Shown here one piece after another: positions 32,051-43,635 of a DNA stretch of 64,000 bases. Both the position numbers and the translations under genes were made by a program. Numbering within the stretch: position 1 is the stretch's first letter; the number at the start of each line of letters is the position of its first letter. Source of the stretch: Wurfbainia villosa (taxonomy: Eukaryota; Streptophyta; Magnoliopsida; Zingiberales; Zingiberaceae); contig CM045989.1 in assembly GCA_025175895.1 (NCBI GenBank), positions 20,019,928 to 20,083,927 of the forward strand, in the 5' to 3' direction. The notes under the pieces were generated by a model that ran no database searches, had not been told where the DNA came from, and worked only from the letters and a program-made list of their open reading frames with translations.

Positions 32051-32839
32051 TGTTGTAATAGAAAGGTATCCTAAGGCAATAACCTTAGATGTTAATATAA
32101 TTCACTATTTAAGTGTACATTCTATATGTATTTGATTGGATCTTAAACTCATTTACTGAAATCCACAATACAATGCACATCATGAGAGAATTCATGATTG
32201 GATCATGATTAGTGAGTATCTCATCATGTGTAATTATGTAAGTATTGAACAATTTCTAATCGATGAATTGATGAGATTGGACATCATCAATTCTGTGAGA
32301 CTAACACATGTTATGCCCTTTAGTTTATCCAAGCATTTGACACTCGCTGAATGGAAGCATAGGGATGCTGAGAGTGAATATGTGGATGCTAGTTAGGGTA
32401 ACTAGTTCATTAGAGTGACTTGGTATGAGACTTCATATGGTTCTTTATGTCATTGAAGATCTCATTGCAGCTCAAGTGCGAGATTCCTTATACCTGACGT
32501 ATTCAAGCCATCTTAATCATGACGCCTTATACCTTGACTTCTTCGTAGCCATCTCCATAGAAGGTGTAACTTCAGGTTGATTGGGTATAAACTAAAGTGA
32601 TCGAAGATGTTTGAATAGCCAACAACGGATTCACCACTCTTGTTATAAGAAGATGTATACCCTAGGCCTCTTGTCAGGATTGTTACAGAAAATTCTTTGA
32701 CCAAAGCAAACATGTCAAGAAGAATGGTCTTCTTGGACACATGAGTGAGTAACTTGAATCCACAAGACAAGGAACAATACATGGGATAGGTGTGACGTAG
32801 TCATCATAGTGGGGACGAGCACATAAACCATGTCCTGAA
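32051..32839 (+). mobile_element. Truncated fam2 LTR
   Basis: Similar to the first 800 bp of the solo LTR at 27102-29315 (GGTATCCTAAGGCAATAACC, TTTGATTGGATCTTAAACTC, ACCATGTCCTGAA). It is interrupted at 32839 by the start of an S1-type LTR. The rest of this copy is not found. Confidence 0.8.
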
Positions 32840-32854
32840 TGTTGGTGCAATTGA
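32840..32854 (+). mobile_element. S1-type LTR, first 15 bp, left of Copia C
   Basis: TGTTGGTGCAATTGA is the LTR start. The LTR resumes at 42144 after Copia C (ATTGA being the duplicated target). Confidence 0.75.
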
Positions 32855-34691
32855 TGTTGGGTTTTTCCGAGCCGCAAAAACCGCTTTTTGCGTTGCGGAA
32901 ACCTCGGAAGCCCCCGGCCACGGATCCGTGCGAAGTATAAAAATTATAATTACATGTATGTGCTTACAGAAATCCTAGATCTACCTTAGATCTAAGAGGT
33001 TAGAACGTTACCCTCGTAGCGACGCCCTTCGCTTATCCCGCTCGTCCAAAAGTTCGCCGGAACTCGAGAGTGTCAAGTGCACACTCCTCTATGGTATCCA
33101 CACAAGCAATAGGTGGAGAGAAATGCCTTAGAGTGTGCTAGCACTCCCTTAGGAATTTTGGCCAAAGAGAGGGATGGGAGAGGGAGAGCTTGAGAGGAAA
33201 GGTTCTAAGGTTGAAGATGAAGTAATTGGAATAACTCACCAAATCAATTCACCACCCATAACCCCAAAGTGGCCGGCCACTTCATGGAAGGGGGGTTACA
33301 TGCATTCATGTAACTCCCATGACCCTTGGTCTCCCTCATGATGTGGCACCAATTAACCAAGTCAATGATGATGTGGAGCATCATCATTGGCCGGCCATGC
33401 CAAGTCATCATCATGACATGACATTTGGTCAAGTCAAACTTGACCTTTCATCTTCCCTCTCAAGTCAAGTCAAACTTGACCTCTAATCTCCCATGGTTGA
33501 TCAAATCTAACCACTTGACTCAAGTCAATTTAATTTAATGAATCTTTATTCATTAATTTAAATTGATTTGATGAATCAAATCTAAATTAGACTCATTCAA
33601 CACTTGAATTAACTTGAGTCTAACTCAATTAGTCTAATTTGGATTACTCTTAATCCAATTTGGTTCATCCCATGAACCTAATCCTCATGGTTCATCATAT
33701 GAACCTAATCTCCATCTAATTGCTCTTATGTGTGTGACCCTATAGGTTCTTGTAACGTTGGCAATGTCTCTAAACCGATTTAGGAACATAAGCAATGAGC
33801 GGTATCTAGCAACACATCATTGCTACCCAAGTTACAAGAATGTTGAGCTCCAACATCACCTTTGTGACTACTAATTGTGACTCTCACAATATGTGACAAT
33901 GTCCCTCTATCCTTGACATCTAGATTGACCAATCGAGGCATAGACCGTGTCATCCTCGGTACAATCTAAATCTTGAACTCCAAGTAGACTCACTCTAATC
34001 AAATGAGCTCAATATCTCATATTGACTCATTTGGGCATGGCCATGCACTTCGTGGTCTCACTCTATCAAGAATATCGATGTCACCCCCATCATATAGGAG
34101 GGATAGATCCCATCTACATCACTCACATCCCTCCGCATAATTCGTTACATACCCAGTAATCGCCTTTATAGTCCACCCATTTACGGGTGACGTTTGACGA
34201 AGCCAAAGTATGCAACTCCTTATGTAGGGAACCATGGTGACTTCAGGTCTAAGGACTAATAGTCATACTAATAGCCACATGAGAAAGTATATGACACTCA
34301 TATAACGATCCATGATACTTTCTCATGGCGGGTCATTCAGTATACATTCTCCAATGCATACCCATGTGTCAACTTGATATCTCATATCTATGACTTGTGA
34401 GATCAAGTCATCTTGTTGACCTACATGCTAGTCTCTACGCATTAACATTGTCCCTGAATGTTAATACTCGACTAGGAATGATTAAGAGTACTGTTCTCTA
34501 TATCATCTCATTATCGATTCAACCAATCGATTGATATAGATAAGAACCTACTACTCAAGGACATTATTATATTTAGTTATTTGGCACCAATACAAGTAAA
34601 TATAATAACCATGCCTTTATAAATAGGAATATGATACAATAAAGTCCATACAACAATCATCATATGATTGGCTCTAGGGCTTTCACTAACA
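32855..34691 (-). mobile_element. Copia C 3' LTR
   Basis: Plus-strand boundaries TGTTGGGTTTTTCC...CACTAACA. Immediately right of it (34692-34710) the minus strand carries the purine run GTGGGAGAT, the polypurine tract. Confidence 0.93.
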
Positions 34692-34705
34692 ATCTCCCAC
34701 TAGCA

Positions 34706-36958
34706 CTAGTGCCAATCACCGTAGTATCTAATACCCAATGACCTAGTGTGACCATCATGCTTTTTCTGTGCCAAAGCCTTGGTCAAGGGATCTGCGATGT
34801 TAGCCTCTGTGGGTACTCTGCAAATCTTCACATCTCCTCTATCGATGATCTCTCGAATGAGATGGAAGCGCCGTAGTATGTGTTTGGTCCGCTGGTGTGA
34901 GCGAGGTTCCTTAGCCTGTGCAATCGCTCCATTGTTGTCACAATAGAGCTCTATAGGATCTGCAATGCTAGGAACCACCCCAAGCTCAGTAATGAACTTG
35001 CGGATCCAAACTGCCTCCTTTGCTGCCTCAGATGCAGCGATATACTCGGCCTCTGTTGTAGAATCAGCAACTGTGTCCTGCTTCGAACTCTTCCAGCTCA
35101 CAGCGCCACCATTCAAGCAAAACACGAACCCTGACTGCGATCTGTAATCATCCTGGTCAGTTTGGAAGCTGGCATCGCTGTAACCCTTTACAGCTAGCTC
35201 CTCATCGCCTCCAAATATCAAGAAATATTCTTTAGTCCTTCTCAAGTACTTAAGAATATTCTTGACTGTTATCCAGTGACGCTCACCTGGATCTGACTGG
35301 TACCTACTCGTCATGCTCAAAGCATACGAGACATTAGGACGAGTACACAGCATGGCGTACATGATAGATCCTATAGCAGATGCGTAAGGGATCTTATCCA
35401 TGCGGTCTCTCTCCTCTCTAGAAGAGGGACTTTGAGTCTTCGAAAGACTCACACCATGTGACATCGCGTAAGTCCTTTCTTGGAATTCTGTGACGGCAAA
35501 CCGAAGTAATACCGTGTCAATGTATGTACTCTGACTTAGGCCAAGCAATCTCTTAGATCTATCTCTATAGATCTTGATGCCTAGAATACAGGCTGCTTCA
35601 CCTAAGTCCTTCATTGAGAAGCACGTCCCCAGCCAAGTCTTCACAGACTGTAGCGAAGGGATGTCATTCCCAATGAGTAGTATGTCATCCACATACAGTA
35701 CAAGGAACACAACTGTGTTCCCATTAATCCTCTTGTAGACACAGGGTTCATCTTCATTCTTGATGAAACCAAACTGTTTGATCGCATCATCGAATCGAAG
35801 ATTCCAGCTCCGAGAAGCTTGCTTTAGCCCATAAATGGACCTTTGCAGCTTGCATACCTTCCCAGTATGCTGTGGATCTACAAAACCCTCAGGTTGTGTC
35901 ATGTACACATCCTCGAGTAAGTTTCCATTCAGAAACGCGGTTTTGACATCCATCTGCCAGATCTCATAAACGTGGTATGCTGCAATAGCAAGCAAGATCC
36001 GAATGGACTTAAACATCGCCACTGGAGAAAAGGTTTCATCATAGTCAATACCATGAATTTGCTTGAAACCTTTAGCCACCAATCGACCCTTATAGGTATG
36101 CATAAGTCCATCCATGTCAGTCTTTCTCCTAAAGACCCACTTACACCCAATGGGTTTGACCCCTTCAGGTGGATCAACCAAAGTCCATACTTGGTTAGTG
36201 TACATGGATTCCATCTCGGATCTCATGGCGTCTAGCCATTTCTTAGAATCTGGGCTCATCACAGCTTCCTGATAGGAGGTAGGCTCATTCTCAATGAGCA
36301 TAACGTCATCATAGTCAGACAAGAGAAATGAGTATCTCTCAGGCTGACGACGTACCCTATCAGACCTGCGAAGAGGTAGGTCTACTTGAACAGGTGGTTG
36401 TTCCACAACTCTTTGTGCAACAACCTCATCACCCACAACACTTTGTGGTTCCTGTTCAACCTCCATCAAGGCCTCAGTGCTATGGTCTTTATCTTGAATT
36501 TCTTCAAGATCGAAGGTACTCCCACTAGTTTTTCTAGAAATAAAATCCCTTTTTAGAAAAACCCCAGTCTTTGCCACAAACACTTTGTGCTGACTGGGAA
36601 TGTAGAAGTAATATCCCTTTATTTCCTTGGGATATCCAACAAAATAGCACCTATCGGATTTGGGTCCCAGTTTGTCTGAGACTTGACGTCGAACGTAAGC
36701 CTCACAACCCCAAATCCTCATAAAAGACATCTTGGGATTTTTCCCTGTCCATATCGTATATGGTGTCTTTACCACCTTGGATGGTACACGGTTAAGGGTA
36801 AAGGTCTTGTGTCCAGAGTATATCCCCAAAAGGATATAGGAAGATCTGTGTGACTCATCATAGATCGTACCATATCCAATAGGTACGATTCCTCCTTTCG
36901 GATACACCATTCCACTTTGTGGTGTTTGGGAGGAGTGAGTTGGGATAGAATCCCACAC
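34706..36958 (-). pseudogene. pol: Copia C integrase C-terminus, reverse transcriptase and RNase H
   Basis: A 750-residue frame read right to left. Its first ~50 residues are out of phase with real integrase. From about residue 55 the C-terminal integrase region appears (TLNRVPSKV, IWGCEAYVRRQV, YFVGYPKEIKGYYFY). The reverse transcriptase follows (about 245-490): QVWTLVDPPEGVKPIGCKWV, WQMDVKTAFLNG, and catalytic YVDD at 35684-35695, intact. RNase H (about 600-730) shows YSDASFQTD, TTEAEYIAAS and YCDNNGAIAQ with all acidic residues, and the tail reads NIADPLTKAL. This is the best preserved enzyme block of the window. It is not an active gene as it stands because it is separated from gag and the integrase core by frame breaks. 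Confidence 0.93.
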
Positions 36959-37706
36959 TCGCCTAGATAGTCACGAAACTCATGGCTAAGGTATTCACCA
37001 CCTCGATCCGATCAAGTATCTTAATACTCTTGCCAAGTCGGTTTTGTACTTCATTCTTGAATTCTTTGAACTTTTCAAAGGATTCGATTTATGTGTCATA
37101 AGATACACATAACCATATCTATCAAGTCATCAAGAATGTAATGAAGTACCTGTAACCACCTCTAGCAGCAACATTGAAAGGACCACATACATCACTATGT
37201 ATAAGTCCTAACAAATCTGTTGCTCTTTCTCTATGTCCACTAAAGGGAGTCTTGGTCATCTTGCCTAAAAGGCAAGACTCGCATGTCTCATATGATTCAA
37301 AATCAAATGAGTCTAGCAGCCCATCCTTATGGAGCTGAGATAAGCGACTCTCATTTATGTGACCTAAGCGACAATGCCAGAGATAGGTTTGGTTCAACTC
37401 ATTTGACTTGAACCTCTTGGTACTTATGTTATAGATAGGGCTCTCTAAGTCTAGAAAGTAGAGTCCGTTCATTAGAGGTGCACTACAATAGAACATATCA
37501 TTTAAATAAACTGAACAACATTTGTTCTTTATTATAAATGAAAATCCTTTCTTGTCCAAACAAGAAACTAAAATGATGTTCTTAGTTAAGGCAGGCACAT
37601 AACAACATTCATCTAATTCTAGTACAAGCCCAGAGGGCAGAGATAGATCATAAGTTCCTACAGCAACAGCAGCAACCCTTGCTCCATTGCCTACTCGTAG
37701 GTCCAC
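36959..37706 (-). pseudogene. Copia C integrase N-terminus and core, frameshifted
   Basis: The frame 37122-37706 starts in the protease tail (DLRVGNGARVAAVAVGTYDL). It holds the zinc-binding region LWHCRLGHINESRLSQL and CESCLLGKMTKTPF (H-H-C-C), then the first core block LIHSDVCGPF. It stops after FITFLMT at 37122. The second half of the core (KFKEFKNE-like, then a GGEY region near 36995-37005) is present in other frames at 36960-37121. At least two small indels are needed to explain the breaks. Confidence 0.88.
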
Positions 37707-37873
37707 CTCGCCTTTGTCAATGCCTTGCTATTTCTCACGACATTGGTACAAATGTGAGATGCACATCCCAGATCTAATACCCATGATGAAGAAATAGATA
37801 GATTGACTTCTATAACATTTATACCAAGTAGAAGTCTCACTTCTCTTCTTCTTAAGATCTTCCAAAGGTCCAG
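37707..37873 (-). pseudogene. Copia C protease relic, DTG changed to DLG
   Basis: The minus-strand translation reads WVLDLGCASHICTN. The Copia protease active site is normally Asp-Thr/Ser-Gly; here the Thr is Leu, which should reduce or abolish activity. A frameshift follows near 37710. Upstream the frame with VNLSISSSW is joined to the gag end through a region lacking the zinc knuckle. Confidence 0.78.
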
Positions 37874-38635
37874 CTACGCTTCCTGCAACAAGAAGCAAGC
37901 CCCTTCCTTGGCTACCCCTCCTTTGGGTTTAAGTTCTTTGCCTTTGCCCTTGGCTTGGGACTTTCCCTTACCTTTAGGCTTGCCCTTGCCTTTCTTCTTC
38001 TGCACCATCAGAATGGTGTCAGATTTACCCTTCTTAAGGTTAAGCTCAGCAGTTCTCAACATGCTGAGCATTTCAGGCAATGGCTTATCAATTTCATTCA
38101 TGTTATAATTCATGACAAATTGATTGAAGGCTTGTGGAAAAGATTGCAAGATCAGGTCAGTGGCCAGCTCTTGGCCAAGTGGGAATCCCAGCCTTTGTAG
38201 GTTTTCTACGTACCCAATCATCTTGAGTACATATGTACCTACGGGAGTCCCTTCTTGCATCTTGGACCCAAATAATGCCTTAGAGACTTCATATCTATCA
38301 TGCCTAGCTTGTCCTTGATATAGTTGACGAAGATGTCCAACCATATCATAAGCATTCATGAACTCGTGTTGCTTCTGAAGCTCAGAGTTCATGGTCGCGA
38401 GCATAAAACATGACACATCTAATGCATCATCTTGATGCTTCTTGTAAGCATCTTTGTCAGCTCGCGAGGCAGTGGCAGGAGGTGCCTCCGGAATGGGCTG
38501 CTCCAGGACGTACAACTTCCTTTCTTGGGTGAGAACAATTCTCAAGTTCCTGTACCAGTCCAGGAAATTTGCTCCATTGAGCTTGTCCTTCTCAAGGACG
38601 GATCGCAGAGAGAGAGTGTTCGTGGTTGTCGACAT
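37874..38635 (-). pseudogene. gag: Copia C gag, zinc knuckle lost
   Basis: 253 residues. The start MSTTTNTLSLRSVLEKDKLN is followed by GANFLDWYRNLRIVLTQE and the UBN2-type capsid region (LATMNSELQ, LRQLYQGQARHDRYEVSKAL, ILQSFPQAFNQFVMNYNMNE). Then comes a basic KGKGKPKGKGK tract (about 215-240). It ends CFLLQEA at a TAG. In sister element Copia D the matching place encodes FHCGETGHWKRNC, so Copia C has a small deletion that removes the CCHC knuckle and breaks the frame. Gag would form particles but probably package RNA poorly. Confidence 0.92.
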
Positions 38636-40289
38636 AGTTATCTACAACATACAATGCAGAGAATTAATATCATATTCCTTTTATCATTTAATTAGGCCTT
38701 TAATCAAATGATGCTCCCACTGAATTATAGGAATTTTGTAGAATCAAGTTATGGATGTGGTCAAACCACATTATTAGATTCAAACAAACTAGCTATAATT
38801 CTTGTGGGACAAGATCCACATCATACTAAGCCTTGAGTTAGCTTTGGCTAAATCGCCCAAGATTTAGTACGATTGGTGGGTAACACATTACCGATTACAT
38901 CTCTATGCAACTCTTGTTTATAGGATTAAGACCCACATTTACAAAAGACCTTGAGTTAGCTTTGGCTAAATCGCCCAAGATTTAGTGTAAATGCGATCTT
39001 AACCTATCTTTCCAACGATTGGAATATGCCTATAGTTCTACTCGATCCAATTGAGTTAACTAGTTTTGCTCAATCTAATTGAGCTTACTCTAACCCGAGT
39101 CGTGATAGGCGGGACCAAGATTGTCCCTCCGCACCCTACCAAGATAATATGTGTTGCTCTGCTTTGGCAGATTCAACAACGACAAATGATCGAGGTAGTG
39201 ATGGGTATCAAGGCTCGGTAGGCATTTTCGAGTTGATTCGATTATGATCTAATCTAATCGTAATGTGTATCTTATACGCATTTAGACCTTTATTATCCTA
39301 TATTAGCATGCATCATATACATACATTAATTATTCTAGCATGCATCATATACATACAAGAAAATTAACCTAGCATGCATCATATACATACATTAATTATT
39401 CTACTAGCATGCATCACATACATACAAGCAAAAATCAATTAAATATATATATATATATATATATATATCAACATATATATATATATAATTAAATGTGATA
39501 TAGTCATGGCCCTACTACGATCTTCTCAAGCCAATGAGAAGATCGGACGGTCTACCTAAGGCTAGCAGCTTCTCCAAGCGCTTCCATTGACTGCCATGTG
39601 TCGTCGTCACCCTTCTCGTAAGCTCGTCTTCAAGTGGACTTTCCACCGCTCCATTTTTGTACATTACAAATACGAAACTCGAGTTACATTCGAGTCTAAA
39701 ACTATTTACAACTAGAATATTAAAAGAATAGGTGCGACGCGCAGGTCGCAAACACTTTACAACATGCACAACCACAAAACGGCACACAAGCCGTATTATG
39801 AATTACAACACACATAATCCAATCCAATTGGATTATTGGGCCATGACAATCACAGAATTATACATAATTCTAAATTATGTATTTTTACATAAATTTCTAT
39901 AATTTTTCCTAATTTATTTCGAATTTATGAGTCAACTCTCCGTAACGGTCCCGCTAAGCGGTTTCCGGGCGCGATCGCGGGACATGGCCCCTTTCGGGGA
40001 TAGGGGCAGCGCCCCTACTCGCAAAATAAACTTCGCGAGTGTCCCTACAATGATCTTACAGCGACTTAAGTCGCTGTCCCAAAAACCTAAAGCGAGAACT
40101 CGCCGATTCGGAGAGTTTTTCTCGATGGTTGAAGCCTACGAGTGTCCCAACACTCGTTGCTTCGACTCTACGAGAAAAATACCCAAAAATTCTATAAAAT
40201 AAGAAAATTTACAGAAACATATAAATCTGTAATTTTTATATCTAATATAAAAACTACAAAAACGAAACACATACATGCTTCGCACGTGT
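38636..40289 (-). other. Copia C leader, 1.65 kb, no gene
   Basis: An untranslated leader between primer binding site and gag. It contains a twice-used CTTGAGTTAGCTTTGGCTAA block (38830, 38950), a tandem AGCATGCATCATATACATAC repeat (39310-39430) and an (AT)n run (39443-39487). Copia D has a related leader (51780-52980) with the same blocks. The small open frames are unconvincing. Confidence 0.75.
39305..39490. repeat. Tandem repeat and AT microsatellite in Copia C leader
   Basis: Four units of 30-45 bp sharing AGCATGCATCATATACATAC, followed by TATATA runs split by a short unique piece. Confidence 0.88.
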
Positions 40290-40300
40290 CTCTGATACCA
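40290..40300 (-). other. Primer binding site of Copia C
   Basis: The minus strand reads TGGTATCAGAG, initiator-Met type, one base from the LTR end at 40302. Confidence 0.92.
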
Positions 40301-40301
40301 C

Positions 40302-42138
40302 TGTTGGGTTTTTCCGAGCCGCAAAAACCGCTTTTTGCGTTGCGGAAACCTCGGAAGCCCCCGGCCACGGATCCGTGCGAAGTATAAAAATTATAATTAC
40401 ATGTATGTGCTTACAGAAATCCTAAATCTACCTTAGATCTAAGAGGTTAGAACGTTACCCTCGTAGCGACGCCCTTCGCTTATCTCGCTCGTCCAAAAGT
40501 TCGCCGGAACTCGAGAGTGTCAAGTGCACACACCTCTATGGTATCCACACAAGCAATAGGTGGAGAGAAATGCCTTAGAGTGTGCTAGCACTCCCTTAGG
40601 AATTTTGGCCAAAGAGAGGGATGGGAGAGGGAGAGCTTGAGAGGAAAGGTTCCAAGGTTGAAGATGAAGTAATTGGAATAACTCACCAAATCAATTCACC
40701 ACCCATAACCCCAAAGTGGCCGGCCACTTCATGGAAGGGGGGTTACATGCATGCATGTAACTCCCATGACCCTTGGTCTCCCTCATGATGTGGCACCAAT
40801 TGACCAAGTCAATGATGATGTGGAGCATCATCATTGGCCGGCCATGCCAAGTCATCATCATGACATGGCATTTGGTCAAGTCAAACTTGACCTTTCATCT
40901 TCCCTCTCAAGTCAAGTCAAACTTGACCTCTAATCTCCCATGGTTGATCAAATCTAACCACTTGACTCAAGTCAATTTAATTTAATGAATCTTTATACAT
41001 TAATTTAAATTGATTTGATGAATCAAATCTAAATTAGACTCATTCAACACTTGAATTAACTTGAGTCTAACTCAATTAGTCTAATTTGGATTACTCTTAA
41101 TCCAATTTGGTTCATCCCATGAACATAATCCTCATGGTTCATCATATGAACCTAATCTCCATCTAATTGCTCTTATGTGTGTGACCCTATAGGTTCTTGT
41201 AACGTTGGCAATGTCTCTAAACCGATTTAGGAACATAAGCAATGAGCGGTATCTAGCAACACATCATTGCTACCCAAGTTACAAGAATGTTGAGCTCCAA
41301 CATCACCTTTGTGACTACTAATTGTGACTCTCACAATATGTGACAATGTCCCTCTATCCTTGACATCTAGATTGACCAATCGAGGCATAGACCGTGTCAT
41401 CCTCGGTACAATCTAAATCTTGAACTCCAAGTAGACTCACTCTAATCAAATGAGCTCAATATCTCATATTGACTCATTTGGGCATGGCCATGCACTTCGT
41501 GGTCTCACTCTATCAAGAATATCGATGTCACCCCCGTCATATAGGAGGGATAGATCCCATCTACATCACTCACATCCCTCCGCATAATTCGTTACATACC
41601 CAGTAATCGCCTTTATAGTCCACCCATTTACGGGTGACGTTTGACGAAGCCAAAGTATGCAACTCCTTATGTAGGGAACCATGGTGACTTCAAGTCTAAG
41701 GACTAATAGTCATACTAATAGCCACATGAGAAAGTATATGACACTCATATAACGATCCATGATACTTTCTCATGGCGGGTCATTCAGTATACATTCTCCA
41801 ATGCATACCCATGTGTCAACTTGATATCTCATATCCATGACTTGTGAGATCATGTCATCTTGTTGACCTACATGCTAGTCTCTACGCATTAACATTGTCC
41901 CTGAATGTTAATACTCGACTAGGAATGATTAAGAGTAGTGTTCTCTATATCATCTCATTATCGATTCAACCAATCGATTGATATAGATAAGAACCTACTA
42001 CTCAAGGACATTATTATATTTAGTTATTTGGCACCAATACAAGTAAATATAATAACCATGCCTTTATAAATAGGAATATGATACAATAAAGTCCATACAA
42101 CAATCATCATATGATTGGCTCTAGGGCTTTCACTAACA
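40302..42138 (-). mobile_element. Copia C 5' LTR
   Basis: Same boundaries and length as the 3' LTR; the two copies differ at about 14 visible positions and I saw no indel. The low divergence implies a recent insertion. Confidence 0.93.
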
Positions 42139-42143
42139 ATTGA

Positions 42144-43060
42144 CCCAGGTCACGATTGACCAGACTTGAGTTTGACTCGAGCAGTATTTTGATGTTCGAC
42201 AAAATGTATGACAATGTGACTGGCAATGGTAAAGTCCAAGTCTTGGGTACTTGGCATGGAAAGTCCAAGCATGGGTCTTGGAAATGGTAAAGTCCAAGTC
42301 TAGGGTACTTGGCATGGAAAGACCAAGCATGGGGCTTGGCAATGGTAAAGTCCAAGTTATGGGATACTTGGCAATGGAAAGTCTAAGCATGGGTCTTGGC
42401 AATTGGAAAGTCCAACATGGAGTTGGTAAGGAAAGTCCAAGGGTGTGATATTGGCAGCGTAAAGTCTAAGCATGTGTCTTGGCGGCATAAGTCCAATGTT
42501 TGGTGGCGTAAAGTCTAAGCGTGTGCCATGGCAGCATAATTCCAAATGTACCTTGGAAAAATAGACTTGTTTAGCATGACAAAAGCCAATGGAATCACAT
42601 GAAGGCTAGCGTATGGATGAACAAGTCATGGATGACTTGGAGGGATCCGATAGGTGTGAGGCTGATGGAAGTGGCTAGAAGGCTTAGGTCTAGGCTAAGG
42701 ATGGTCTATCAAGTATGAGGGCATCATACTTGGGTTAAACCTCATGTTTGAGGTCTATCAGTCGACTGGGGTTATGGACCAGTCGACTGGTCAAGTGTTT
42801 TGACACTTGACAGCCTAGTCAACTCTGAGCAGTTGACTGGGGTTATGACTAGTCGACTGGTCGGGAGTCGACTGGTGCTCGACTATGGTCGTGTGGCCTT
42901 GGCAGTCGACTGCCAATCTTGGCCAGTTGATTGACCTTGAGCAGTCGACTGTTGTTTGTGGCCACGAGCACAAAAAGTTCCATAGTCGACTGGGCAGTGG
43001 ACTGATGGGGCAATAGTTGACTGCTAAGGTTTGATAGTTGATTGATTGGTTATCCGTTGT
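42144..43060 (+). mobile_element. S1-type LTR, right of Copia C, 3' end lost
   Basis: Continues the LTR begun at 32840: CCAGGTCACGATTGACCAGA, minisatellite (42225-42560), then CTTGGAGGGATCCGATAGG and CTTAGGTCTAGGCTAAGG as in S1. Past 42755 it carries a dense cluster of CAGTCGACTG palindromes (42759, 42780, 42903, 42942). The usual CTCCAACA end is not reached; another LTR begins around 43061. Confidence 0.75.
42225..42560 (+). repeat. Hairpin-type minisatellite in S1-type LTR
   Basis: Third array of AAGTCCAAG...CTTGGCA units, more diverged than the first two. Confidence 0.85.
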
Positions 43061-43635
43061 GTTGGGGTAGGGCCACCAGATAATCTAACCTAGGTTTTGA
43101 TAATGGCAAAGATTCAAAGTTAAGCTATCTTGTTATGTCATATGTTATTTTGAGTGTGCAGGTATTGTATTAGGCTTTGCTAAGGTCGACGATGGAAGGA
43201 GATTCTCGGGAAGTCAAGAAACCTTGGTGGTCGTATGAACAAGCACCAGGAGAATCTCTAAGGGATGAGAAAACTCGATGGTTGGTTGACCAAATCAAAA
43301 GACGCCAGGAGAACCTCGGGAAGTCGAGGAACCTCGGTGGTCAAGTGACCAAAAGCTAAGCTGCAGGTCATAAGGACCAAAGGTAAGGGAGGTAAAGAAC
43401 TTTGTGCGGAGAGGACAGATCGGGCCGTTAGTACGGGGACAACCATAGGTCACGATCTGACTAAGACTTCCGGAGGAAGGTCTAAGTCGAGATTGGACAA
43501 TATAAGACCATCTCATTATTCACTACATAGTTCTTATGCTAACCATGTAATGCAGGTGATTAATCAAGCCATCAGTCGACTGGAGGAAAAGGGCAGTCGA
43601 CTGATCAACATCAGTCGACTAATGGAAGGTTCATT
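43061..43635 (+). mobile_element. LTR of family X, left part
   Basis: Begins about TGTGTTGGGGTAGGG and runs through TTTTGATAATGGCAAAGATT, a common LTR start style. It carries CAGTCGACTG at 43573 and 43594 before being interrupted by Copia D. It resumes at 54903. No coding region. Confidence 0.55.

Larger units (their letters stand above)
32855..42138 (-). mobile_element. Copia C, full-length young element (9284 bp)
   Basis: Flanked by ATTGA at 32850-32854 and 42139-42143. LTRs 32855-34691 (3') and 40302-42138 (5'), both 1837 bp and nearly identical (about 14 differences seen by eye). The internal region on the minus strand contains primer binding site, 1.6-kb leader, gag, protease, integrase, reverse transcriptase and RNase H, all in Copia order, but with several frame breaks. 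Confidence 0.95.
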
